Source: Methylobacterium sp. J-067 (GTDB lineage: Bacteria > Pseudomonadota > Alphaproteobacteria > Rhizobiales > Beijerinckiaceae). Taken from it: 64,000 nt of DNA. Both the position numbers and the translations under genes were made by a program. Each line of letters begins with the position of its first letter. Position 1 is the first letter of the stretch. Positions 43,243 through 51,820 of the stretch are shown piece after piece. The notes below the pieces were generated by a model, which saw nothing but the letters and a program-made list of their open reading frames with translations, was not told the origin of the DNA and did not search any database. Where the stretch lies: NCBI RefSeq assembly GCF_022829465.1, contig NZ_JAKSXZ010000133.1, positions 1 to 64,000 on the forward strand. Direction: 5' to 3'.

Positions 43243-45684
43243 TCAGCCGAAGGTCAGCGCCAACCGCTCCCGCAGGGCCTTGCGCAGGGCCCGGCTGAGG
43301 TCGGCGACGGAGTAGGGCTTGCCCAGCAGCGGAAAGCCGTCCGTGCCCTCGGAGGCCAGGACGTGGCTGTAGCCGGAGGTGAGCACCACGGGCAGGTAGG
43401 GCCAGCGCCGCCGGATCTCCCGGGCGAGGTCGACCCCGTTCATGCCGGGCATCACCACGTCGGAGAAGACCACCTCGAACCGCTGGCCGGACGCCTCGAT
43501 CTCGGCCAGGGCGGCCTGCGCGTCCTTCACCCAGACGGCCTGGTAGCCGAGTTCCCCGAGGGCCTGGGTGGCGAAGGCGCCGACCTCCACGTTGTCCTCG
43601 ACGACGAGGACCGGCGTGCCGTGCCCCTCGGCGAGCGGCCCCGGATCGTCCCGCGCGGGCTCCCGCGCCCCGGCGTCGGCGGAATGGGGAAGGAACAGGG
43701 TGAAGGTGGTCCCGACGCCGACCGCGCTGTCGACCGCGACGTCGCCGCCCGATTGCTTGGCGAAGCCGAACACTTGGCTGAGGCCGAGCCCGGTGCCGTG
43801 CCCCACGCCCTTCGTCGTGAAGAACGGCTCGAAGATGCGCTCCAGCAGGTCCGCCTCGATGCCCGCGCCGGTATCCGAGACCGACACGGCCACGAAGTCG
43901 CCCGGCACGGCCGGATGCGAGCGCAGGGGCGGGATGCGGTCCGCGCGCCGGACCGCGATGCGCAGGCGCCCCTCGCCCTGCATCGCGTCGCGGGCGTTCA
44001 CGACGAGGTTCACGAGCGCCGTGTCGAACTGGCTCGGGTCGGCGTCCACGTGGCAGGGCAGCGCGCGCCCCGCCTCGTCCGTCCCGGCATTCGTATCGGT
44101 CTCGACGTGGATGCGGGCGCCGGTGAGCGTGCCGACCATGTCGGCGATGGCCGCCACCGACTGGGCGGCGTCGAACACGGCGGGGCGCAGCGCCTGCCGG
44201 CGCGCGAAGGCGAGCAACTGGCTGGTGAGCCGGGCCGCGCGGTCCACCGTGTCGGAGATGGCGTCGATGTAGCGGGCGCGCCGCTCCTCGCTTAGGCTCG
44301 GCCGCTTCAGGAGGTCGGTCGAGGACTTGATGACGGTCAGCAGGTTGTTGAAATCGTGCGCCACACCCCCCGTGAGCTGCCCGACCGCCTCCATCTTCTG
44401 CGACTGGCGCAGCTGCTCCTCCAGGGCCCGGCGCTCGGTCACGTCCCGGCCGGTGGCGTAGTAGCGGTCCCCCTGCAGGATGGCGTTCCACGAGATCCAG
44501 CGGTGCGCGCCGTCGGCGGTCCTGAGGCGGATGTCGATGTTGGAGACGTTCCGGCCGGTGCGCACCATCTCAAAGCCCTGGGCGGCGGCGTCCTGCTCGT
44601 CCGGGTGCATCACGGCGTCGATGCCGGTGCCGACGAGGCTGCCCGCCGGCCAGCCGAGCAGGTCCGTCCAGGCCGGGTTCACGGCGCGGATGGTCCCGTC
44701 GAGGCTGCAGACGACGAGGAGGTCGCGGCTCGTGCGCCAGACCAGGTCGCGCTCCACGAGCCGGTCGCGGTCCTGCGCCTCGCGGCGCCGCTCGTTTTCC
44801 AGCCGGACGGTGGCGTCCTCGAACAGCACCGCCACGCGGTTCTGCGCTTGGCTTCCGATTCGCACGGCGTGGATGTCGAACACGCGCCCCCGCTGCGAGG
44901 CCGCGCCCCGGAACCGCGCGTCGCGGCCGGTGCAGGCGACCTGCCCCAGCGTGTCGAACCAGTGCTGCTCGTGCTCCGGTTCGAGCTCGCGCATCCAGCG
45001 GCCTTCCGCGTTTGCCAGCCCCGACTGGCGCTCGAAGGCGGCGTTGACCTCGACGAAGCGGTAATCCTCGGCCCGTCCCCGCGCGTCGAATCGCATCTCG
45101 ACGATGCAGAAGCCGGCCTCGCCGTCCTCCAGCAGGCTGCGGAAGGAGGCGCCCCGCCGCACGGCCATGCCCTCCATCTCCCGGAAGCGCGTCAGGTCGA
45201 GCTGGCTTCCGAAGAAGTACAGCAATTCGCCGTGCGGGCCGAAGACGGGGCTGACGTAGAGCTCGTTGACGAAGGGGCTGCCGTCCCGCCGGTAGTTCAG
45301 CAGCTCGACGACCACGTCCCGCCGCGCCGCGACGGCGTCGCGGATGCGGGCGACGTGGGCCGGATCGGTGCCGGGCCCCTGCAGGAAGCGGCAATTGCGG
45401 CCGATCAGCTCCTCGGCCGCGTAGCCGGAGAGTTCCAGGAAGGCGCGGTTGGCGAAGACGATGGGATTGTCCGGCAGGTTCGGATCGGTGACGATCATCG
45501 CCATCCGGGTCTTGTCCGAGGCGGTGAACAGCAGGTCGGACCGGAGGGTCCCGACCCCGGCCTCGCCGGCGGTCGAGGGGGCATCCGGCTCCCGCCCGGC
45601 GCGAAGGCGTCCGACCTCCGCCACCAGTTCGCTCTCGCGCTGGCGCAGCCGCTCGACCTCTTGTCGAAGATCTCCGTCGGTCAT
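43243..45684 (-). CDS. LOV-domain hybrid histidine kinase (blue-light sensor)
   Basis: An 813-residue soluble kinase. The N-terminal PAS domain (about 50-165) is a LOV domain: GRNCRFLQG with Cys98, the residue that forms a flavin adduct in blue light, then LLNYRRDGSPF and YFFGSQLDLT. Two more PAS domains lie at about 180-300 and 310-420. HisKA has His443 in VAHDFNN, the ATPase domain DTGAGI and GTGLGL, and the C-terminal receiver Asp742 (FSDVVMPGMNG). A short coiled coil precedes the LOV domain. It is 101 bases upstream of the multi-PAS kinase, so they may be co-expressed. Confidence 0.9.
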   Translation of the reverse strand: MTDGDLRQEVERLRQRESELVAEVGRLRAGREPDAPSTAGEAGVGTLRSDLLFTASDKTRMAMIVTDPNLPDNPIVFANRAFLELSGYAAEELIGRNCRFLQGPGTDPAHVARIRDAVAARRDVVVELLNYRRDGSPFVNELYVSPVFGPHGELLYFFGSQLDLTRFREMEGMAVRRGASFRSLLEDGEAGFCIVEMRFDARGRAEDYRFVEVNAAFERQSGLANAEGRWMRELEPEHEQHWFDTLGQVACTGRDARFRGAASQRGRVFDIHAVRIGSQAQNRVAVLFEDATVRLENERRREAQDRDRLVERDLVWRTSRDLLVVCSLDGTIRAVNPAWTDLLGWPAGSLVGTGIDAVMHPDEQDAAAQGFEMVRTGRNVSNIDIRLRTADGAHRWISWNAILQGDRYYATGRDVTERRALEEQLRQSQKMEAVGQLTGGVAHDFNNLLTVIKSSTDLLKRPSLSEERRARYIDAISDTVDRAARLTSQLLAFARRQALRPAVFDAAQSVAAIADMVGTLTGARIHVETDTNAGTDEAGRALPCHVDADPSQFDTALVNLVVNARDAMQGEGRLRIAVRRADRIPPLRSHPAVPGDFVAVSVSDTGAGIEADLLERIFEPFFTTKGVGHGTGLGLSQVFGFAKQSGGDVAVDSAVGVGTTFTLFLPHSADAGAREPARDDPGPLAEGHGTPVLVVEDNVEVGAFATQALGELGYQAVWVKDAQAALAEIEASGQRFEVVFSDVVMPGMNGVDLAREIRRRWPYLPVVLTSGYSHVLASEGTDGFPLLGKPYSVADLSRALRKALRERLALTFG

Positions 45685-45863
45685 GCGCCTCTCTACCCGC
45701 TGCGGCGGCCGGGACCAACGCCCTCCGGCACTCGGTGGTCGATGTCGGCTGCGGCCATGCGTCCGGCACCGGGCTGCGCGGCGCCCGGCTCGGGGCCGCC
45801 ATGGCCGTGTTCGCTTTGTTGCAGGGCGTGACTTAAGAGTGGACGGACAAGGTGGAGATAGTC

Positions 45864-46130
45864 ATGGCCAAAGACAACAAGAGCACATTTCCCGGTGCGA
45901 TTCGGGATCACAAGGAGGCTGTGCAATCTGAAGCCGCCAAAGTGAACACGAAGATCGAGGATGCCTTTCAGAAGCTCGCGACGAAGATGAGCGAGCGCGC
46001 CGAGAAGGCCAAGACGAAGATGGACGGCGCGCGCAAGCCGGAGAAGCGAGCGGTCCTGCTCCGGCGCTTCGAGCTGTACTCGGACGCCGCAACCCATCTC
46101 AAGGAGCGCCTCCCGCCGCGCGAGGCTTAG
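45864..46130 (+). CDS. Small charged helical protein (88 aa), unknown
   Basis: I do not recognise this protein. It is rich in Lys, Glu and Ala with a heptad-like pattern (EAAKVNTKIEDAFQKLATKM), so probably a helical coiled coil or DNA-associated protein. There is no leader. The ATG at 45864 follows GGTGGAG at good spacing and is better than the GTG at 45852. It is divergent from the LOV kinase gene. Strong helical and basic character fits a small stress or nucleoid-type protein, but this is a guess. Confidence 0.6.
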   Translation: MAKDNKSTFPGAIRDHKEAVQSEAAKVNTKIEDAFQKLATKMSERAEKAKTKMDGARKPEKRAVLLRRFELYSDAATHLKERLPPREA

Positions 46131-46410
46131 CCGCCGGCCCACCCGCGGGCGGCCGCCTTGTGCGCGGTCGCTTCGACGCCCTGCGGGCGCCACGCCGTAT
46201 TGAACCCTGAAATGCGCCGCGCCGGGGCCGCCCCGCCGACTTCGCGGCCTCCGGGATCGTTCCGAAGCCCCATAAGATCCTCAACCGCCAGCGACAATTC
46301 AATTTACGTCGAGGCACGCAGCGATTAAGTCTTCTCAGAGATTTACAACGTTAAGTCGTCAACAAAAATAAACAATGACCGCGGATCGAAAGTAATCTAC
46401 GTTGACCCAC

Positions 46411-46722
46411 ATGGGGGCAACAGTGAATACAACGATCTCATGGTGTCGTGCCATCCGACCCAATTTCGCGGGCTACCTCGAACATCATTTCGATATGATG
46501 GGGCCGCAGGTCGTCTTGATTCATGCGTGGCTCGTCGATGACAACAAGGACCACAGCGAGTGGCGGCTGAGCCCTCGGGGAACCGAGCATTTCGAGATCT
46601 GGGCGGAGTTCAGGGACGCCGGGGCGGTCAACCGGGTGGAGGGTCACATCGCCCGCCTGAAGGCGGCCTGGGGCGCGCCCGAACATCTCGTGCAGTGGCA
46701 GCAGCGCGACCGGATCTTCTAG
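46411..46722 (+). CDS. Hypothetical protein (103 aa)
   Basis: No family recognised. The product is a compact mixed-fold protein with several tryptophans (SWCRAI, HAWLVDD, EIWAEF, VQWQQ) and no leader or membrane span. It could be a small ligand- or protein-binding unit. The ATG at 46411 is used; a TTG at 46402 is open in the same frame. An AT-rich upstream region (about 46290-46400) probably carries its promoter. It is convergent with the short PAS protein gene. Confidence 0.55.
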   Translation: MGATVNTTISWCRAIRPNFAGYLEHHFDMMGPQVVLIHAWLVDDNKDHSEWRLSPRGTEHFEIWAEFRDAGAVNRVEGHIARLKAAWGAPEHLVQWQQRDRIF

Positions 46723-46740
46723 CCGCGCGGCCCCCTGCGA

Positions 46741-47211
46741 TCACGCGAAGAGGGGCCGCTCCAGGAACGTCAGCCCGGCGGGAAGCGGGGACTCGACCGG
46801 CCGGTAGCGGCCAGCGCCTCCCTCCGTCGGCCGACCGCGCCGCCGGACGACCTCCCGCTCGAAGGCGATGAAGGCGTCCGTGTGCCCGTCGAGGCCGATG
46901 ATCGGCCGGATATCCAGCTCGCAGAGGTAGGGCTCGCCGGTCTGCCGGTAGTTCTGCAGGCGCCCGAGGAAGCGGCCGTCCGCCCGCAGCGCCCGCTGGA
47001 CCAGCCTCGCCCCTTCCCGGCTGGTGCCGGCGCCCTGCAGCATCCGGGGCGTCTTGCCCAGGACATCCTCCGCCCCGTAGCCGCTCATCCGCGAGAAGGC
47101 CGCGTTCGCGTAGACGATCCGCGGGCCCGGGAGGCTGAGCGCGGCATCGGTGACGAGAACGCCCACGTCCAGCGAATCGGCGAGGTGGCTGACGAGATCG
47201 ACGAGGTGCAT
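46741..47211 (-). CDS. Short PAS-domain protein resembling LOV but lacking the flavin cysteine
   Basis: A 156-residue protein that is almost wholly one PAS domain (about 10-125) plus a short tail. It aligns with the LOV pattern: GKTPRMLQGAGTS where LOV domains have GRNCRFLQG, then LQNYRQTGEPYLCEL. The adduct cysteine position is proline, so normal LOV photochemistry is not expected, although flavin binding is still possible. I chose the ATG at 47211, where GGGAGTGGAGCC lies just upstream. It has no output domain, so it may act on a partner such as the adjacent chemoreceptor or the LOV kinase. Confidence 0.75.
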   Translation of the reverse strand: MHLVDLVSHLADSLDVGVLVTDAALSLPGPRIVYANAAFSRMSGYGAEDVLGKTPRMLQGAGTSREGARLVQRALRADGRFLGRLQNYRQTGEPYLCELDIRPIIGLDGHTDAFIAFEREVVRRRGRPTEGGAGRYRPVESPLPAGLTFLERPLFA

Positions 47212-47434
47212 GGCTCCACTCCCAGAGAACCTCAACGATATTCAGGAATTCTTAATCCGCGCTTAAGGGGAAAGAGCCGAAATCGATCACCTTTTTTCCT
47301 ACAACTTCTGGGAAATTCAGATCTTGTTAGAAGATCGACGGCAAGATCTGCCCAAGCTGAGCCCCTGATGAAGGCGCCTGTCGCGCCGGCGGCTCCACCT
47401 TGTGGCGAAGATGATCCGGGTTCGGGGGCGTACG

Positions 47435-48916
47435 ATGACGTGGGGTTGGAAGGTCCGTTCGGCGGGAAATACAAGCGAGATCGCTGCGCTCGCGGCCCTG
47501 CGCACCAACGTGATGATCGCCGATGCGGCGATGAACATCACTTATATGAATCCGGCCCTGACGCACTTCATGCAGGAGGCCGAGGCCGACCTGAAAGCCG
47601 AACTCCCGCGCTTCGATGCGGCCAAGCTCATCGGCAGCAACATCGACATCTTCCACAAGGACCCCTCGCACCAGCGCCGGATGCTCGCGGCCCTCGACAC
47701 GCCGCACCAGGCGACCATCCGGGTCGGCAAGCGGGTGTTCGATCTGCTGGTGACGCCGCTGTCCGAGGGCGGGAAGCGCATCGGCTTCGTCGTGGAATGG
47801 GCCGACGCGCAGGAGCGGCTGCTCAACCTCGACTACTCGGCGCAGATCGCCGCGATCAGCCGCTCGCAGGCGGTCATCGAGTTCCAGCCCGACGGGACGA
47901 TCGTCACCGCCAACCGGAACTTCCTCGAGCTGATGGGCTACCGCCTCGACGAGGTTGAGGGGAAGCACCACGGCATCTTCGTGGAGCCGGAGGTCCGGGC
48001 GGCCCGCGAGTACACCGAGTTCTGGGACCGGCTGCGCCGGGGCGAGTATCAGGCAGCGCAGTTCAAGCGGCTCGCCCGCGACGGCCGGCCCGTCTGGATC
48101 GAGGGGTCCTACAACCCGATCCTCGACCGCCACGGCAAGGTGGCCAAGATCGTGAAGTTCGCCAGCGACGTCACTGACGACGTGAAGCGCCTGACCGAAC
48201 TGAAGGTGCTCATCGACGAGAACTTCGCCGAGGTCGATCGGGCGGTCCACCTGTCCAACAACGAGTCCGAGGAGGCGCGGGTCGCGGCCGGGAAGACCTC
48301 CGACAACGTCCAGTCCGTGGCGGCGGCGGCCGAGGAACTGGCCCGCTCCGTCGATGAGATCGCCGCCAGCATGAGCAAGGCGCGCACGAGCAGCGACGAG
48401 GCGCAATCGCAGACCCAGGCCGCCGGCGAGCTGACGCAGAAGCTGAGCGCGACCGCCACCGCCATGAGCGGCATCGTCGGGCTGATCCAGAACATCGCCA
48501 GCCAGATCAACCTGCTGGCGCTGAACGCGACGATCGAATCCGCGCGGGCCGGCGAGGCGGGCCGGGGCTTCGCGGTCGTGGCGCAGGAGGTGAAGAACCT
48601 CGCCAACCAGGCCTCGCGCGCCACCGACCAGATCGCGGGGGAGATCGGCAACGTCCAGGCCGTCTCGACCCAGGTGGTCGGGTCGCTGGAGACCATCCTG
48701 GCCTCGGTCGAGACGATGCGGGACTACGTGGTGAGCACGGCGGCGGCGGTCGAGCAGCAGAGCGTGGTCACCCGGGACATGTCGGCCAACATGCAGGACG
48801 CGGCCGGCGCGGTGGGGGCGATCGCTCAGAACATCGGCGCGATCTCGGCCGCGGTCGGCAGCGTGTCCCAGGCGGTGGAGACGACCAAGGGCGCGGCGCG
48901 CGTCCTGGCGCGCTGA
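47435..48916 (+). CDS. Soluble PAS-PAS methyl-accepting chemotaxis protein
   Basis: A 493-residue chemoreceptor without membrane spans. Two PAS domains lie at about 15-130 and 140-250 (EVEGKHHGIFVEP in the second). The signalling domain follows, with the hairpin tip INLLALNATIESARAGEAGRGFAVVA near 370-395 that couples CheA/CheW. Aer-like cytoplasmic receptors of this form sense redox or energy state. The frame also allows a GTG start at 47402; I chose the ATG at 47435. The following gene is 11 bases downstream and surely co-transcribed. Confidence 0.86.
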   Translation: MTWGWKVRSAGNTSEIAALAALRTNVMIADAAMNITYMNPALTHFMQEAEADLKAELPRFDAAKLIGSNIDIFHKDPSHQRRMLAALDTPHQATIRVGKRVFDLLVTPLSEGGKRIGFVVEWADAQERLLNLDYSAQIAAISRSQAVIEFQPDGTIVTANRNFLELMGYRLDEVEGKHHGIFVEPEVRAAREYTEFWDRLRRGEYQAAQFKRLARDGRPVWIEGSYNPILDRHGKVAKIVKFASDVTDDVKRLTELKVLIDENFAEVDRAVHLSNNESEEARVAAGKTSDNVQSVAAAAEELARSVDEIAASMSKARTSSDEAQSQTQAAGELTQKLSATATAMSGIVGLIQNIASQINLLALNATIESARAGEAGRGFAVVAQEVKNLANQASRATDQIAGEIGNVQAVSTQVVGSLETILASVETMRDYVVSTAAAVEQQSVVTRDMSANMQDAAGAVGAIAQNIGAISAAVGSVSQAVETTKGAARVLAR

Positions 48917-48927
48917 GGAGGGGAATC

Positions 48928-49251
48928 ATGGCCCGCATCCACCGACTTCCGGTCGTACTCCAGGGCGAGGCCAGCCGCCGCCTGACCGACGGCCTCGCCG
49001 CCGTGATCCGGGCGGGCGAAGACCCCGGTCCGCGCCGGCATCAGATCGCGGTGCTGCACCGGTCGATCCACGATTCCCTGCGGGATCTACCGGCCGCGCT
49101 CGCCGAGGTGGCGGAGACGCTTCCCGCCGACCACCCGTGCCGGCGGAGTGCCGAGGACGCGGTGATCCGCTTCATGGCCGAGGTCGAGGCGCTGGTCGCG
49201 ATTATCGAGGCGACCGGTTCGCGTCCCTCCCGCGCCGCCGCTGGCCAATAG
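48928..49251 (+). CDS. Hypothetical protein (107 aa) co-transcribed with the chemoreceptor
   Basis: Family not recognised. A helical, leaderless protein with a repeated His/Arg/Leu pattern (RRHQIAVLHRSIHDSLRDLP) and a C-terminal helix (AVIRFMAEVEALVAII). It starts 11 bases after the chemoreceptor stop with a good GGAGGGG ribosome binding site. The pairing suggests an accessory of the receptor, perhaps an adaptor or a second component of its signalling. It is convergent with the PACE efflux gene. Confidence 0.6.
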   Translation: MARIHRLPVVLQGEASRRLTDGLAAVIRAGEDPGPRRHQIAVLHRSIHDSLRDLPAALAEVAETLPADHPCRRSAEDAVIRFMAEVEALVAIIEATGSRPSRAAAGQ

Positions 49252-49278
49252 CGCGCGAACAGGAGGCGAAGGCCGCCC

Positions 49279-49722
49279 TCAGCGGGACGGCTTGGCCGCG
49301 ACGTCGCCCCAGCTCGCGAGGGGGAAGGCGTGGTCGTAGGCCAGATTGAAGAAGAAGGCGTAGGCCACGTAGAAGGCCGCGATCGCGAGGTCCATGAAGA
49401 AGGCCTCGACCAAGCCGATGCCGAGATACCACGCGATCGGCGGCAGCAGGATCATGAGCAGCCCCGCCTCGAACAGGACGGCGTGCGCCACCCGCAGGAC
49501 GACGCTCTTGCGCGTGTGCCCGGCGAAGCGCTGCATCGCCCGGTCGAAGCCGAGATTGTAGACGTAGTTCCACGTCGTCGCGACCAGCGCGCTCCCGACG
49601 CCGATCACGCCCATGTCGGCGGCGTGCAGGCCGAACACCACGGTCCCGAGGGGAACGATGAGCAGGAGGCCGATCACCTCGAACAGGATGGCGTGACGGA
49701 TACGGTCTCGTGTGCTGCGCAT
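49279..49722 (-). CDS. PACE-family (AceI-like) efflux protein
   Basis: A 147-residue inner-membrane protein with four membrane spans arranged as two BTP repeats, the PACE family pattern. The conserved glutamate lies in the first span (AILFEVIGLL), and the repeat shows again as AVLFEAGLLM. Such proteins export chlorhexidine and related biocides with proton exchange. I chose the ATG at 49722 because AGGAGATC precedes it directly. It is divergent from a LysR gene over 89 bases, the arrangement seen for AceI and its regulator AceR. Confidence 0.83.
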   Translation of the reverse strand: MRSTRDRIRHAILFEVIGLLLIVPLGTVVFGLHAADMGVIGVGSALVATTWNYVYNLGFDRAMQRFAGHTRKSVVLRVAHAVLFEAGLLMILLPPIAWYLGIGLVEAFFMDLAIAAFYVAYAFFFNLAYDHAFPLASWGDVAAKPSR

Positions 49723-49793
49723 GATCTCCTCTGCGGACGCCGAATGGGTTGCCCGGTGTCTATCTGTGATAAGCCGATCCACAAGTTAGGACG

Positions 49794-49810
49794 TATCTGA
49801 GAATCAGATA
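49794..49810. promoter_or_regulatory. Palindromic operator overlapping the lysR translation start region
   Basis: TATCTGA-GAA-TCAGATA is a perfect 7-3-7 inverted repeat whose last base is one before the A of the lysR ATG. A third half-site, TATCTG, lies at 49761. It covers the region where a ribosome binding site would lie, so bound protein could block both transcription and translation of lysR. Confidence 0.6.
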
Positions 49811-49811
49811 G

Positions 49812-50720
49812 ATGGCCGTGTCGCTGGATCAGCTTCAAGCCTTCGTGGCGGCGGCGGAGGCCGGCTCCTTTTCCGGTGCGGCGCGGGTTCTGCGGAAGGC
49901 GCAATCGGCCGTCAGCACGCAGGTCGCCAACCTTGAGACCGATCTCGGGCTGGCCCTGTTCAACCGGACGGGCCGCAATCCGATCCTCACCCCGGCGGGC
50001 GAACGGCTGCTGCTCGAAGCGCGCGTCGTCCTCGACCGGCGGGAGCACCTGATCGGCGTCGCGAGCAGCCTGGAGCAGGGCGTCGAGAACCGGCTGGTGG
50101 TCGCCATCGACGAACTCTACCCGGAGCACGCCCTTGGCGCGCTGTTCGCCGACTTCGCCCGGCGCTTTCCCTTCGTGGAACTGGAACTGCTCTTCCCCCT
50201 CATGGAGGACGTCAGCCGCATGGTCCGGTCCGGGGCGGCCGACCTGGGGGTGATGTGGCGCCAGGAGGCGCTTCCCACGGAACTCGGCTTCCAGACCATC
50301 GGCTGGGTGCCGCTCAAGCTCGTCTGCGGCCGTGATCACCCCCTCGCGAAGGAGCGGGTGGAGTGGGAGGAACTGAAGCGGCACCGCCAGATCCTCGTGG
50401 CCGCACGGGGCGACGGCGCGGAGAAGCGCCGCCTGCGGGTCGCCGCCGAAGTCTGGTGGGTGGAGAGCCACTGGGTCATCCTGGAGATGGTCAAGCACGG
50501 GATCGGCTGGGCCTTCGTCACCGACCACGTCATCGCCGCGTCCCTCACGGCGCCGTATCTCGTGACGCCCGACCTCCATTTCGATCAGGGCGATTGGCCC
50601 ATCGCCCTCGAACTCGTCTGGCACAAGCAGCGGCCCTGCGGCCCGGCCGCTGCGTGGCTCCGTGCCCGCTTCGCGGCGGAGCGGATCGGTGCGAATGCGC
50701 AGATTGCGCAACTGCGTTGA
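49812..50720 (+). CDS. LysR family transcriptional regulator
   Basis: A 302-residue LysR regulator. The winged helix is at about 4-63 (AFVAAAEAGSFSGAARVLRK then VSTQVANLETDLG), and the substrate-binding domain spans about 90-290. It is divergent from the PACE gene and precedes the sugar-acid gene cluster by 94 bases, so its target could be either. A perfect palindrome lies directly before the start codon. It probably regulates itself. Confidence 0.9.
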   Translation: MAVSLDQLQAFVAAAEAGSFSGAARVLRKAQSAVSTQVANLETDLGLALFNRTGRNPILTPAGERLLLEARVVLDRREHLIGVASSLEQGVENRLVVAIDELYPEHALGALFADFARRFPFVELELLFPLMEDVSRMVRSGAADLGVMWRQEALPTELGFQTIGWVPLKLVCGRDHPLAKERVEWEELKRHRQILVAARGDGAEKRRLRVAAEVWWVESHWVILEMVKHGIGWAFVTDHVIAASLTAPYLVTPDLHFDQGDWPIALELVWHKQRPCGPAAAWLRARFAAERIGANAQIAQLR

Positions 50721-50814
50721 CGGAATGCGCGTTCTGCGCAAAGTTGTCCGCGAGCACCGGCCTGCGCCAGGGCCATCAACGAAAGTGCTCGCCACAGACA
50801 GGGAGGACGCGGCG

Positions 50815-51819
50815 ATGCAGTTGCCGATCAAACGGACCATTGACCGCGTTCCGGGGGGCATGATGGTCGTGCCGCTGCTGGCGGGCGCGCTGATCGCGAC
50901 CTTTTTTCCCGGCACCCCGAAGTTCTTCGGCTCCTTTACCGGGGCTCTGTTCTCGGGCGCCCTGACGATCCTCGCGGTCTTCTACGTGTGCATGGGGGCG
51001 AGCATCGATTTCCGCGCCACACCGTACATCGTGAAGAAGGGCGGCACGCTGCTGATCGTGAAGATCGGCATCGCGCTCATCCTCGGATTGGTCTTCGGAC
51101 GCGTCCTCGGGGAGGCCCCGGTCGCGGCGGGCATGTTCGCCGGATTGTCGACCCTGGCCGTCGTCGCCAGCATGAACGACACGAACGGCGGCCTCTACAT
51201 GGCGCTGATGGGCCAGTACGGCCGCCCCCGCGATGTCGGCGCCTACACGGTCATGTCGCTGGAAAGCGGCCCGTTCCTCACCATGGTGACGCTGGGCGTC
51301 GCCGGCCTCTCGGCCTTTCCCTGGCAGACCCTGGTCGGGGCCATCCTGCCCCTCGTCGTCGGGATGATCATCGGGAACCTCGACCGCGAGATGCGCGCCT
51401 TCCTGAGCAAGGCGATCCCGGTCATGATTCCGTTCTTTGCTTTCGCCCTGGGCGCCGGCCTCGATCTCACCAAGGTCTGGCAGGCGGGCCTCTTGGGGCT
51501 CGCGATGGGGGTCGCGGTGGTGGTGCTGACGGGCATTCCCCTGTTCCTGGCCGACCGCCTCACCGGGGGCACCGGCGTCGCGGGTGTCGCCGCCGCCTCG
51601 ACGGCCGGAAACGCCGCCGCCGTCCCGGCCATCGTCGCCGCCGCGAACCCGGCCTATGCCGATGCCGCCGGCCCCGCGACGATCCTGGTGGCGGCCTGCG
51701 TCGTTGTCACGGCCATCCTCGTCCCGATCGTCACGGCCTGGACGGCGAAGGTCGTCGGCCCCGGCGAGGCCGAGGCGGAGGACGTCGTGGCCGAGCCCGC
51801 CCCGGTGGGCCGCGCCTGA
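50815..51819 (+). CDS. kdgT: KdgT-type 2-keto-3-deoxygluconate permease family transporter
   Basis: A 334-residue transporter with about ten membrane spans, closely similar to E. coli KdgT in layout: PGGMMVVPLLAGAL, then FYVCMGASIDF, MNDTNGGLYMALM and MSLESGPFLTM. KdgT imports 2-keto-3-deoxygluconate with protons. Here it is followed by a DUF1537 kinase and PdxA2, so its substrate is more likely a four-carbon sugar acid such as threonate or erythronate. The ATG at 50815 follows GGGAGGAC. It ends one base before the kinase gene. Confidence 0.86.
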   Translation: MQLPIKRTIDRVPGGMMVVPLLAGALIATFFPGTPKFFGSFTGALFSGALTILAVFYVCMGASIDFRATPYIVKKGGTLLIVKIGIALILGLVFGRVLGEAPVAAGMFAGLSTLAVVASMNDTNGGLYMALMGQYGRPRDVGAYTVMSLESGPFLTMVTLGVAGLSAFPWQTLVGAILPLVVGMIIGNLDREMRAFLSKAIPVMIPFFAFALGAGLDLTKVWQAGLLGLAMGVAVVVLTGIPLFLADRLTGGTGVAGVAAASTAGNAAAVPAIVAAANPAYADAAGPATILVAACVVVTAILVPIVTAWTAKVVGPGEAEAEDVVAEPAPVGRA

Positions 51820-51820
51820 G

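Noticed and set aside
40634..43315. Long open frame (893 codons) on the plus strand
   Set aside because: Opposite the multi-PAS hybrid kinase; product is His/Leu/Asp-rich and not a family.
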